This document shows, in pieces, positions 8,372 to 16,523 of a DNA stretch of 64,000 bases; positions within the stretch are counted from its first letter, which is position 1, and each line of letters opens with the position of its first letter. The position numbers were made by a program, and so were the translations under genes. The notes under the pieces were generated by a model. It worked only from the letters and a program-made list of their open reading frames with translations. It made no database searches and was not told where the DNA came from. Origin of the DNA: CAZDVQ01 sp964508975 (lineage in GTDB: Bacteria; Bacteroidota; Bacteroidia; Chitinophagales; Saprospiraceae); contig CAZDVQ010000007.1 in the NCBI GenBank assembly GCA_964508975.1, forward strand, positions 1 to 64,000, given 5' to 3'.

Positions 8372-8506
8372 TTTTTTTTTGGGCGTTCCGGCGCGACGCG
8401 CCGTCGCTCCTTTCCGGGGTTCGCTGCGCTCCGTGCTTCGCACCAGCGCCTTTGGCGCTGCCCTCCAAGCAGCTAACGCTGTAAACGGCTGCTCCGCAGC
8501 CGTTTT
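8372..8506 (+). repeat. GC-rich head/tail element 2 (head left)
   Basis: A nine-T run, head GGGCGTTCC, hairpin GGCGCG-A-CGCGCC, core GTCGCTCCTTTCCGGGGTTC and CTCCGTGCTTCGCACC, second hairpin AGCGCCTTTGGCGCT, tail CTCCAAGCAGCTAACGC (ends 8479), then the hairpin AAACGGCTGC-TCC-GCAGCCGTTT (8482-8506). It is the clearest full copy of the main subtype. With element 3 it brackets the decarboxylase and GT2 genes, tails facing inward. Confidence 0.85.
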
Positions 8507-8527
8507 ATAATTGATATAATGCTAAAT

Positions 8528-8610
8528 ACCAATATTCACCCATTTTCACCCTCCTTTACCTATATTCACCAATCTTCACCAATCTTAAGCTATTTTTACC
8601 CCTCTTTATC
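8528..8610 (+). repeat. ACC-rich short-repeat array
   Basis: About seven units ending in TTCACC or TTTACC, spaced about 10-14 bases (TATTCACC, TTTTCACC, CTTTACC, ATTCACC, CTTCACC, TTTTACC). Related arrays lie at 29761-29870 and 35392-35493. Just upstream of the decarboxylase start; a frame runs through it but gives low-complexity Ser/Pro/Thr/Ile sequence and is not taken as coding. Confidence 0.55.
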
Positions 8611-8620
8611 CATCATAATC

Positions 8621-9979
8621 ATGAAGCAGCAATTTGAATTAGCCGAACAATTTATACAACATTGGCAGTCGTTATGGGGCGATGCGCCGAACGCCAGCTC
8701 CTTGGATGTGCCACAGGCCCGCTTTGACGAAGCATGGCAAACTTATACCCAACGCCTGCTGGGCAATTACCCTTTTCAACACCCCCGCTATGCCGGGCAG
8801 ATGCTTAAACCACCGCACCCCGTGGCGGTTTTGGGCTACCTGACGGCCATGATGATTAACCCCAACAACCACGCGCTGGACGGTGGGCCACCCACCAGCC
8901 ACATGGAAAAAGAAGTGGTTCAGCAGTTTGCCGCAATGTTCGGGCTGCCACAAAACACCCTCGGGCACTTGACCGGCGGCGGAACCGTGGCCAACCTCGA
9001 AGCCCTTTGGGTGGCCCGCTGCATACACCCCAACAAGAAGATTGCCTTTAGCGCCGACGCGCATTATACACACGAGCGCATGTGCGCGGTGCTGGGTATC
9101 GAGTCGGTGAAAATTCCGTGCAACACCACAGGGCACATGGACTTACAAGCGCTGGAAACGGCCTTGCAAGCCGGCGATATCGGCACCGTGGTGTTTACCT
9201 TGGGCACGACAGGCCTAGGCATTGTTGACCCGCTGGCCGATGCCTTAGACTTGCAACAACAATACGGGTTCAGGATTCACGTGGATGCAGCCTATGGCGG
9301 CTTTTTCGCCTTGCTGAAAAACGAGCCCGACTTTAAGCCAGCCAGGCATTTTAGGGCCATCGCGCAGGCAGATTCAGTGGTGATCGACCCGCATAAACAT
9401 GGCTTACAACCCTATGGTTGCGGTTGTGTGTTGTTCAGCGACCCAAGCGTTGGACAGTTTTATAAACATGATTCGCCCTATACATATTTCTCCTCGGAGG
9501 AGTTACACCTGGGCGAAATTAGCCTGGAATGCTCTCGCCCAGGAGCGGCTGCCGGCGCTTTGTGGCTTACCTTGCGTTGCTTGCCACTTAAGGCCGACGA
9601 TGGCCTAGGGCTTATCTTGAAGGCTTGCTTGAAGGCCGCCAAGGATTTTTACCAGCTCATGGAGGCGTCGGAGGAATGGCAGGTTTACACCGAGCCAGAG
9701 TTGGACATCGTGGCATATTACCCCAACTTGAGCCATACCAAAGCGGTTGACCAGCAAAGCCAAGCCTTGTTTGATGCGGCGATGAACAGTCCCGAAAACC
9801 CAATTTTTGTGAGCGTGTACAACATGGCCAGCGAGCGATTGGTGCACCGAAACCCCAGCTTGGTAGCCGATACCCCACGCTGCCGGATACTCCGCAGCGT
9901 GCTGATGAAACCCGAGCATGAACGTTACACCGGAGCGCTACACGAAGGATTAAGCACTTATTTGAAAGTACTTAGTTAA
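8621..9979 (+). CDS. PLP-dependent group II amino-acid decarboxylase
   Basis: 452 aa from ATG 8621; an in-frame ATG at 8519 is rejected because it adds repeat-derived sequence. The order of motifs is typical of group II decarboxylases: GHLTGGGTVANLEALW, FTLGTTGLGIVDP, HVDAAYGGFF (PLP-binding Asp) and DPHKHGLQPYGCG with the Schiff-base Lys. A late region (SVYNMASERLVHRNPSLV) supports a full-length enzyme. It should decarboxylate an amino acid such as tyrosine, glutamate or aspartate to an amine; the substrate is not decidable here. It is followed by a GT2 gene, and both sit between inward-facing element tails. Confidence 0.85.
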   Translation: MKQQFELAEQFIQHWQSLWGDAPNASSLDVPQARFDEAWQTYTQRLLGNYPFQHPRYAGQMLKPPHPVAVLGYLTAMMINPNNHALDGGPPTSHMEKEVVQQFAAMFGLPQNTLGHLTGGGTVANLEALWVARCIHPNKKIAFSADAHYTHERMCAVLGIESVKIPCNTTGHMDLQALETALQAGDIGTVVFTLGTTGLGIVDPLADALDLQQQYGFRIHVDAAYGGFFALLKNEPDFKPARHFRAIAQADSVVIDPHKHGLQPYGCGCVLFSDPSVGQFYKHDSPYTYFSSEELHLGEISLECSRPGAAAGALWLTLRCLPLKADDGLGLILKACLKAAKDFYQLMEASEEWQVYTEPELDIVAYYPNLSHTKAVDQQSQALFDAAMNSPENPIFVSVYNMASERLVHRNPSLVADTPRCRILRSVLMKPEHERYTGALHEGLSTYLKVLS

Positions 9980-9984
9980 CTTTG
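9977..9984 (+). promoter_or_regulatory. -7 box TAACTTTG for the GT2 gene
   Basis: Matches TAnnTTTG, overlaps the stop codon of the decarboxylase gene and lies 32 bases before the GT2 ATG. A TTTG at 9961-9964 is closer than the usual -33 spacing. The GT2 gene may have its own start of transcription. Confidence 0.45.
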
Positions 9985-10015
9985 CAGCTCTATTGAAACT
10001 AGTCCCCACACAGCC

Positions 10016-10768
10016 ATGAACCATCAACAACCTAAAGTAAGTGTCATCACGGTTTGCTACAACGCCGCCAAGGAAATTGAGCCGACGCTCGTGAACGTGG
10101 GCGGACAAAGCTACCCGAATATCGAGCATATCATCGTGGATGGCGCCTCGAAAGATGACACCATGGCCATCGTGGAGCGCTACCGCGATAAAATAGCCAT
10201 CGTAAGTTCGGAGCGCGACAAGGGTATTTACGATGCCATGAACAAGGGCCTTGACTTGGCCACGGGCGACTATGTTTGCTTCATGAACGCTGGCGACCAG
10301 TTTTACAGCCTCGATGCGCTGGAAGCCGCCATGAACGGCAGCAATGGTGCCGACTTAGTCTATGGCCTCACCCGAATTGTATCACCGGAAGGCGAGGAAA
10401 GGCCTTGGCATAAAATTACGCCCAGCGCCGATAAACTCAATGCCCGGAGCTTTATGAGTGGCATGGTGGTATGTCACCAGGCCATGATATTAAAACGTTC
10501 CTGCGCGCAACGCTATGATTTGCAGTGGAAAATAGCAGCTGATATCGACTGGTGTATCCGCTCGATGCAACAGGTCAAAACCAAGCATTTTTACGAGGCC
10601 AAACCGCTGGTGCGCTTTTTATTTGGCGGGGCCAGCAACGAGCACCGCAAACGTGCTGTGAAAGAGCGGTTCAACATCAGCGTGCGGGCATTTGGCCTAT
10701 TGGCGACCTTGTGGCAGCAGTTTAGCATTATCGGCGACTTGATCCGCAGAAGGGGCAGGTTGACCTAG
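10016..10768 (+). CDS. GT2 family glycosyltransferase (WcaE-like)
   Basis: 250 aa. The N-terminus KVSVITVCYNAAKEIEPTL is the GT-A nucleotide-binding start; IEHIIVDGASKDDT carries the first Asp pair; SERDKGIYDAMNKGLDLATGDYVCFMNAGDQF holds the metal-binding DxD-like region (here NAGD, usual in this subgroup). No membrane segment. It resembles colanic-acid type glycosyltransferases (WcaE group) that add a sugar to a lipid-linked or polysaccharide acceptor at the inner face of the membrane. No other capsule genes are near, so the acceptor is unknown. Confidence 0.85.
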   Translation: MNHQQPKVSVITVCYNAAKEIEPTLVNVGGQSYPNIEHIIVDGASKDDTMAIVERYRDKIAIVSSERDKGIYDAMNKGLDLATGDYVCFMNAGDQFYSLDALEAAMNGSNGADLVYGLTRIVSPEGEERPWHKITPSADKLNARSFMSGMVVCHQAMILKRSCAQRYDLQWKIAADIDWCIRSMQQVKTKHFYEAKPLVRFLFGGASNEHRKRAVKERFNISVRAFGLLATLWQQFSIIGDLIRRRGRLT

Positions 10769-10803
10769 GGCGCGCGTTAAGCACCTGGCGCATTGGACAT
10801 CCT

Positions 10804-10912
10804 GCGTTAGCTGGCCGGAGGGCGCCCGCGCTAGCGGGCGGTGCGCAGCACGGAGCAAAGCGAACCCCGTAGGACAGCGGCGACGCCACAGGCGGCGCAA
10901 CGCCCAAAAAAA
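10804..10912 (-). repeat. GC-rich head/tail element 3 (head right)
   Basis: Tail GCGTTAGCTGGCCGGAGGGC at left, hairpin CCCGC-GCTA-GCGGG, core GTGCGCAGCACGGAG and AAGCGAACCCCGTAGGA, then head GCAACGCCC with an A-run. Reverse-complement copy of the main subtype. It ends exactly at the stop codon of the minus-strand regulator gene and faces element 2 across the decarboxylase/GT2 pair. Confidence 0.85.
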
Positions 10913-13900
10913 TCAAGAAAATTTACGCAAGTATTCCAGCAAGCTATCCTCGGGTTCTAGGTTAAGCCGTTTTTTGAGCCGGTACCTACTTTTCTCTACA
11001 CCCTTGACCGATATATTGAGTAAGGCGGCGGTTTCTTTGGTGCTGAGGTTCAAGATGGTGAGCGCACAAATGCGCAGGTCGTTAGGCGTGAGGTCGGGAT
11101 GCTGGTTGAGCAGCTGTACCGAAAACGACTGGTTCACGATGTTGAAGTAACCGATAAACTGATCCCAACTTTCTTCGCCAACCAGGCTATTTTCAAGCTC
11201 TCGGCTTAATTTACGAATGGCTTGCAAGCGGTTTTGCTCGGGCTCATCCTTGATGGATTCAAGCTTTTCGCGTATGCTGATGAGCATCTCGTTCTTATGG
11301 GCCATTTCGAGGGCCTTCTGCATCAACTCGGTTTTTTGCGACTCGATTTCGTTGTTCAGTTTCTCATTGTTGAGCCTTAAAATCTCTCTTTCCGACAATA
11401 AAACTTTAGAGCGCAGGGTAATTTCGCGTCGGGTAATGACGATTTTGAGGGAAATCAAGAGTACGAAACAAATGAGTAAAAACAGGGCAGATTTAAACCA
11501 AACGGTTTTCCAAAACGGAGGTTTGATCACTATTTTAATAATGGCTTCCTGGGCGTAATCCTTAGCTTTTACCCGGAAGGTATACTCACCGGGGTTCAGG
11601 TTGGTGTAGGTTACCTCGTGCTGACCGGCTGCGGTCTGCTGCCATTTATCGTCGAATCCATCACATTTGTACAAGAAGCTGTTTTTGTGGGGCGAGTTGT
11701 AGTCGGTATGTACAAAACCAACAGCGAACACATTTTCATAATGGCGGAGACTAATCTTGTCGGTATACTCGATGGGTTTAGTGAAAACCACCCGGTTGTT
11801 GAAGGTATCGCCAGCATCGAGCTTGGTATTGAACACGCTGAAACTATTGATAATGGTTTGGGCCATGTTTTGGCCCAGTTGGGTATGCATGGGGTTAATG
11901 GATTGAAATCCGTAGATGCCCCCAAAGTACAATTTACCATCGGTAGCGCTCAAGATAGCCGCCTGGTTGTACTGGTTTTTCTCGGCAGCGGCGGCAAAAT
12001 CATAGTTTTCAACCCGTTCTGTTTTGGGATTGAATCGACAAAGGCCGCTGTAGGTGCTAAGCCAGATATCCCCGTTCACATCTTGGGTAATCCCCATGAT
12101 AGCATTTGATAGGAAGCCTTGCTGGGTGCCATACCTAGCCAACAAGGTTTGTCCTTTAAACTTGTGTAAACCACCGTTCTCGGTACCCACCCAGATAAAG
12201 CCCTGGCGGTCTTGGAAAATACTACGCACGTTATTGTCGCCCAACTGGCTATTCAGTTCGTTTATGACGGTAAAACCCTGGTCTACGTTCTTGGTATCCA
12301 GTATATTAAGGCCTTGGCTATTGGTGCCAATCCAGAGCAGGCCGTCGGCATCGTGGAGGAGGCACATGAGGTTGTTTTCCGAAAGAGCCTGGGCACTTTT
12401 ACCGGCGGTATAATGTTTAAAAAGCCCCGTATTGGGGTCGAGGGCATCGAGTCCACCGCCTTGCGTGGCCAACCAAAGGGTACCTTGTTGGTCTTGGCAA
12501 ATATCCCAGACGTTATTGCTACCAATGCTGTTTAGTCCGTCCAGTGCATAGCGGTAATGGGTAAACTGGCCAGTTTGGGGCGAAAGTTTATCGAGGCCGC
12601 CGTTAAAGTAGCCAATCCACAAGTTGCCCAGGGCATCCTGGAAAATGGTTTTAACCACATCGGCAGCTGGGCTGTTGACCTGACTGTTGTGTGTATAGTA
12701 CCTAAATTGTTGGCTTTGGGGGTCAAACACGTTAATACCGCCGCCGTCGGTGCCAATCCATATCTTACCATCGTTGGCTTGGCACATATCTAATACCGAG
12801 CGGTGACTTAACTCATCTACTTTCGAACCGGTGTGCGTGTAGGTATCAAACCATACCTTATTTCTCTGGTACAGGTTAACGCCGCCATTATAAGTGCCTA
12901 CCCATATATTTTTGTTCATATCAACACTCAGGTTCAAGACTGCACTACTGTTTATACCGCCGGGGGTATTAACCTTATAACTGTATGTTTGGCAGTGGCC
13001 GGAACGAGGGTGTAAGGCCAGCAGACCATCACCGTCGGTGGCGATGAGCAAAAGGGAATCGTACAAGGCCAAATCCATGATATTAAACTGCTCGGCTTGA
13101 CTAGCCGCAGGCAAAAGCGTGTAGGGCCTGCATTGTTTGGTCCGTATATCTAAGGCATATAGCCCCGTCAAGTCGGTACCAACCCAAAGCGTACCATCGT
13201 GTTGACTTTGCAAGCATTTGCGGTAACCCTCCATGGGGTAAGCTGGGTTATCGGCCGGGAAAACTGTTTTAAACTGTTGTGTTTTGGGGTCAAACAAGCA
13301 TACGCCTTTACCCGAGGTAGCTACCCAGATTTGGCCTAGTTCATCTTCCAGTACATCGAATACGTTATCGCTGCACAGTTTGCTGTTGGCGCTGGTGTAC
13401 AGGCGTGCGAAACCTGTTATGGGGTGGTAGCGCAATAGGCCTTTACCGATACTTCCAACCCAGAGGTAACCTTGCCTGTCTTGTGCAATCACTTTAACCC
13501 ACGCGTCGCAAAATACACTAAGTGCCGCCTGATTGCAGGTATTAATAAACTTGCCGTTAAGTGGAGATCGTCGGTTGATGCCTTTATTTTGGGTACCAAC
13601 CCATAGGTTGCCCAAGTAATCTTCAAATATACACTGTATGGTAGTTCCCCGAAAAGTTTCATCGTTGTGGTTCCGGGGGAATACGGTAAAATTTAGACCG
13701 TCAAATCTGTTCAGACCATTTTGCGTGCCAAACCACATCACGCCTTTTTTGTCTTGTAAAGTACAATAAACTGTATTGTGCGACAAGCCCGTGCTAATGG
13801 TTAATTGTTCAAAGTTAAATATGGTTTTTTGCCCTAAAATGGTTCCTGAAATGCCCCAAAACAAGCAGTTGAGCAACACAAGCCGTACAACGTAATTATA

Positions 13901-13918
13901 TATCATGCAAAAGGGCAT
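10913..13918 (-). CDS. Propeller sensor with Y_Y_Y domain and LuxR-type HTH
   Basis: 1001 aa. A signal/anchor segment (RLVLLNCLFWGISGTILGQ) is followed by about 650 residues of two-component-regulator propeller repeats (for example GVMWFGTQNGLNRFDG, GNLWVGTQNKGINRR, GKIWIGTDGGGINVFD), a Y_Y_Y domain (about 725-790), one membrane helix (about 804-828), a coiled coil, and a LuxR-type HTH at about 946-990 (LSTKETAALLNISVKGVEKSRYRL). There is no histidine kinase domain, so a periplasmic sensor is joined directly to a cytoplasmic DNA-binding domain. It is divergent from the PUL and is its likely regulator, sensing a glycan fragment; that is inference from context. An alternative start is Met5. Confidence 0.88.
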   Translation of the reverse strand: MPFCMIYNYVVRLVLLNCLFWGISGTILGQKTIFNFEQLTISTGLSHNTVYCTLQDKKGVMWFGTQNGLNRFDGLNFTVFPRNHNDETFRGTTIQCIFEDYLGNLWVGTQNKGINRRSPLNGKFINTCNQAALSVFCDAWVKVIAQDRQGYLWVGSIGKGLLRYHPITGFARLYTSANSKLCSDNVFDVLEDELGQIWVATSGKGVCLFDPKTQQFKTVFPADNPAYPMEGYRKCLQSQHDGTLWVGTDLTGLYALDIRTKQCRPYTLLPAASQAEQFNIMDLALYDSLLLIATDGDGLLALHPRSGHCQTYSYKVNTPGGINSSAVLNLSVDMNKNIWVGTYNGGVNLYQRNKVWFDTYTHTGSKVDELSHRSVLDMCQANDGKIWIGTDGGGINVFDPQSQQFRYYTHNSQVNSPAADVVKTIFQDALGNLWIGYFNGGLDKLSPQTGQFTHYRYALDGLNSIGSNNVWDICQDQQGTLWLATQGGGLDALDPNTGLFKHYTAGKSAQALSENNLMCLLHDADGLLWIGTNSQGLNILDTKNVDQGFTVINELNSQLGDNNVRSIFQDRQGFIWVGTENGGLHKFKGQTLLARYGTQQGFLSNAIMGITQDVNGDIWLSTYSGLCRFNPKTERVENYDFAAAAEKNQYNQAAILSATDGKLYFGGIYGFQSINPMHTQLGQNMAQTIINSFSVFNTKLDAGDTFNNRVVFTKPIEYTDKISLRHYENVFAVGFVHTDYNSPHKNSFLYKCDGFDDKWQQTAAGQHEVTYTNLNPGEYTFRVKAKDYAQEAIIKIVIKPPFWKTVWFKSALFLLICFVLLISLKIVITRREITLRSKVLLSEREILRLNNEKLNNEIESQKTELMQKALEMAHKNEMLISIREKLESIKDEPEQNRLQAIRKLSRELENSLVGEESWDQFIGYFNIVNQSFSVQLLNQHPDLTPNDLRICALTILNLSTKETAALLNISVKGVEKSRYRLKKRLNLEPEDSLLEYLRKFS

Positions 13919-14150
13919 TTTCGTGAAATAAAAATCTATGAATTCGTAAATTACTGCACTAAAATACTGATGTCTCCAATAAAATTTAAAAAATAATTTA
14001 GCATATTTTTATAATACATTGATAATCAATTATTTAAAGAAATATAAAAAATACCCCTGTCTGGCTTATGTCTTGTACTAAAATTAGGATGCACACGTGT
14101 GTGGTAATACCTTTGTCACATCGAATTTACGAAAAATTAAACCTTTTACT
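13919..14150. promoter_or_regulatory. Divergent regulatory region of the PUL, with palindrome and -7 box
   Basis: This 232-base AT-rich gap lies between the sensor-regulator gene and the first PUL gene. A perfect 10-base palindrome CACACGTGTG is at 14092-14101, immediately before a TACCTTTG box (14108-14115), which would place it in the promoter core of the 14151 gene. It is a candidate operator for the HTH regulator or another factor. No further clear elements are seen. Confidence 0.5.
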
Positions 14151-16013
14151 ATGATCTTTAATCGATACTCCCTACTTGTTCTTGTATGCCTATTAGTGCA
14201 TACATTCAGTGCAAAAGCACAAACCGTTATTGTTGACTATGAAAGTCCAACAACTTCTAACTTGTTCGAACGTTTTGGTATTCCTGCACAAGGCACTTTA
14301 ACGAGCATGATTGCAAACCCTGCAGCTGATGCCGTAAACGGCAGTGCGAACGTGGGTTCTTACACCAAATTAGCAGGTTCTCAAACTTGGGCTGGATGTT
14401 CTATCGTTCAACCTATCGTTGCACCCGTTGATTTTACCGCAGGTGGAACCATCTGTGTAAAAGTATGGTACAGCCAAGCCGGTAACCTCGCGCTCAAATT
14501 AGAAGGTGCAAGCGGTGGCGGCCCAAACTGGATTACCCAGCAACCAGTAACCACTACTGGTGCTTGGACCGAAATCTGTTTCAGTGCAGCAGACTTGTCG
14601 TTTGAAGCTCCGAATCAATCCGCTGTTGGCCGCACTTATTCTTCGGTTGTATTGTTCCCTGACTTCGGCAACAGCCCTGCCGCTGATGTAACCTACTACT
14701 TCGACGACATCATCTCAAACCCTAGCACAGTAACTTCTGGTGATGTAACCTTCTCTGTTGACATGAGCAACTACGCAAACACCTTTACAACCGTTTATGT
14801 AAGTGGTAATTTCAACTCTTGGTCTGGTAATTCTAACCCATTGAGCGATGCCGATGGCGACGGAGTTTGGACGGGTACCATCAATATCCCTGTAGGCCAA
14901 CTTGAATACAAATTCACTATCGACAACTGGGCTGCACAGGAACAGTTTGTAGGTGGCGAGTCGTGTACCCAAGTATTCGGCCAATTTGTCAATCGTGTAT
15001 ATACAGTAGCCGGCAACGCTAGCCTTCCGACAGTATGCTTCAACAGTTGCTTCGCTTGTGGCGGTTTTGTAAACATCACGTTCAATGTTGGTACCAGCAA
15101 CATCACCGTTAGCCCAGATGGTATTTTCTTGGCCGGTGGTGGCAACTTTGGTATACCTGGCGATAACCCGATGGTGGGTAATGCTAACGGTGTATACACC
15201 ATCACTGTTCAACGCCCAGTTGGCTTCTCTTCTTTCTACGCTTTTGCTAACGGTGCTTGTACCGACTGGAGCTGCAAAGAGAACCTTGCTGGCCAGGCTT
15301 GTGCTAACCCAAATAACTTCAACGACCGTTTCTTTGCAGCCGTTATGAACGATACCATCATCAACACTTGCTTTGGCCAGTGTAACGGTGATACCATTTG
15401 TACTACAGGCCCTGCCTCTGGCGATATTACCTTCCAGGTTGACATGCAAAATTACACCGCTGCGTTTACAACAGTTTATGTAAGTGGTACTTTCAACAAC
15501 TGGTCTGGCGACGCCTTCGCACTCAGCGACGGCGACGGCGATGGCGTTTGGACTGGAACAACCAACCTCAACGGTGGTAACCACGAGTTCAAATTCACCA
15601 TCGACAACTGGGCTGCACAAGAGAACTTTGCTGGTGGCGAGCCTTGTACTCAAACCACTGGTGGTTTCACTAACCGTACTTTAAGCGTTAACGGTACTGC
15701 TACCTTGTCAAACGTATGCTTCAACTCATGTGCAGCTTGTATCCCTGCGGGTATCAACCAGTTGGCGCAGTTGAACTTCCAAATCGTACCAACTTTGGTT
15801 AAAGACCAATTGATGGTTAACTTCAATGAAACTGGTTCTAGCCGCAACTTGCGCATCAGCAACCAATTGGGCCAAACCGTTTACGAGGCTCAAATCAACG
15901 GCGATGTTTACCAATATAGCATCAACGCCGCAGAATGGGCCAACGGCTTGTACTTCGTGAATATTACCGAAGCAGGCAAAGTAGGTACCCAGAAAGTAGT
16001 AGTAGCCAAATAA
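14151..16013 (+). CDS. Secreted multi-module glycan-binding protein with T9SS C-terminal domain
   Basis: 620 aa from ATG 14151 (signal peptide LLVLVCLLVHTFSAKAQ); the earlier ATG at 14097 is rejected. Residues about 25-190 look like a beta-sandwich carbohydrate-binding module. Residues about 198-300 and 426-520 are near-duplicate modules sharing DGDGVWTGT and KFTIDNWAAQE, similar to CBM20/48-like or starch-binding folds; a more distant module lies between them. Residues about 535-620 form a type A T9SS sorting domain (LRISNQLGQTVYEAQ, ANGLYFVNITEAGK..QKVVV). It is probably exported and attached to the surface, binding the target glycan. No catalytic motif is seen. It is separated from susC by 510 bases with element 4. 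Confidence 0.75.
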   Translation: MIFNRYSLLVLVCLLVHTFSAKAQTVIVDYESPTTSNLFERFGIPAQGTLTSMIANPAADAVNGSANVGSYTKLAGSQTWAGCSIVQPIVAPVDFTAGGTICVKVWYSQAGNLALKLEGASGGGPNWITQQPVTTTGAWTEICFSAADLSFEAPNQSAVGRTYSSVVLFPDFGNSPAADVTYYFDDIISNPSTVTSGDVTFSVDMSNYANTFTTVYVSGNFNSWSGNSNPLSDADGDGVWTGTINIPVGQLEYKFTIDNWAAQEQFVGGESCTQVFGQFVNRVYTVAGNASLPTVCFNSCFACGGFVNITFNVGTSNITVSPDGIFLAGGGNFGIPGDNPMVGNANGVYTITVQRPVGFSSFYAFANGACTDWSCKENLAGQACANPNNFNDRFFAAVMNDTIINTCFGQCNGDTICTTGPASGDITFQVDMQNYTAAFTTVYVSGTFNNWSGDAFALSDGDGDGVWTGTTNLNGGNHEFKFTIDNWAAQENFAGGEPCTQTTGGFTNRTLSVNGTATLSNVCFNSCAACIPAGINQLAQLNFQIVPTLVKDQLMVNFNETGSSRNLRISNQLGQTVYEAQINGDVYQYSINAAEWANGLYFVNITEAGKVGTQKVVVAK

Positions 16014-16125
16014 GATGTCGAATTGATTGTACGCCCCGGCGCTTGGTTTTCCTGCCAACGCGCTGGGGGTGCAAATACTACTAGTCAGATAGTAAGTCTA
16101 TTAAGTTGTGATAATTAGTATGGAC

Positions 16126-16158
16126 CACCCAGCCCCGCCTTTTGGTAGGGTTTGGGTG
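16126..16158 (+). other. Imperfect inverted repeat after the glycan-binding protein gene
   Basis: CACCCAGCCCC pairs with GGGTTTGGGTG with one mismatch and one G-U, loop of about ten bases, no T-run. It may help 3' end formation. The rest of the 16014-16523 gap holds element 4, a short phrase repeat (GATGTGGGGATTAGAGGATA, 16399-16418) and AT-rich leader sequence without a clear -7 box for susC. Confidence 0.3.
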
Positions 16159-16191
16159 TGCCCAGCTAAATAATCGTATTTATTTTCTTTT

Positions 16192-16394
16192 CTTTGGGGC
16201 CTCCCCTCGCTTCGCTCGGGGCGCTACTTTGCGCGGTTCTCGCAGTCGCTACGCTCCTTTGCGGAGCCCTTCGGGGTTCGCTATGCGCTCGGCCCTTCGC
16301 CGCCTTTTATTTCAGTAAAATATACAATACCTCGCCGTCACAGGGCGGCTCGGTCTGCCGCTACGCGGCACCGCTCCACATCGCTAGTCCAACG
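16192..16394 (+). repeat. GC-rich head/tail element 4 (head left, extended)
   Basis: Head TTTGGGGCCTCCCC, hairpin-forming CTCGCTTCGCTCGGGG, core CCCTTCGGGGTTCGCTATGC, an AT-rich insertion at about 16305-16350, then a second GC part and the variant tail CCGCTCCACATCGCTAG. It shares the ACATCGCTgG tail subtype with elements 1 and 9. It lies between the surface-protein gene and susC. Confidence 0.7.
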
Positions 16395-16523
16395 AAGATG
16401 TGGGGATTAGAGGATATGATGATATGAAAATTAGAGGATGTGTGGATAATTTATTGTGTATTCATCATTCATAGTTCATAGTTCATTGCCCAATTATTAA
16501 CAATTTTAAAGTTAAAATTCACG

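Noticed and set aside
14715..15653. 312-codon open frame on the minus strand opposite the T9SS glycan-binding gene
   Set aside because: It is the shadow of the true gene with its repeat-rich Asn/Thr/Val composition; no start signal, no family pattern, and the plus frame has signal peptide and T9SS domain.
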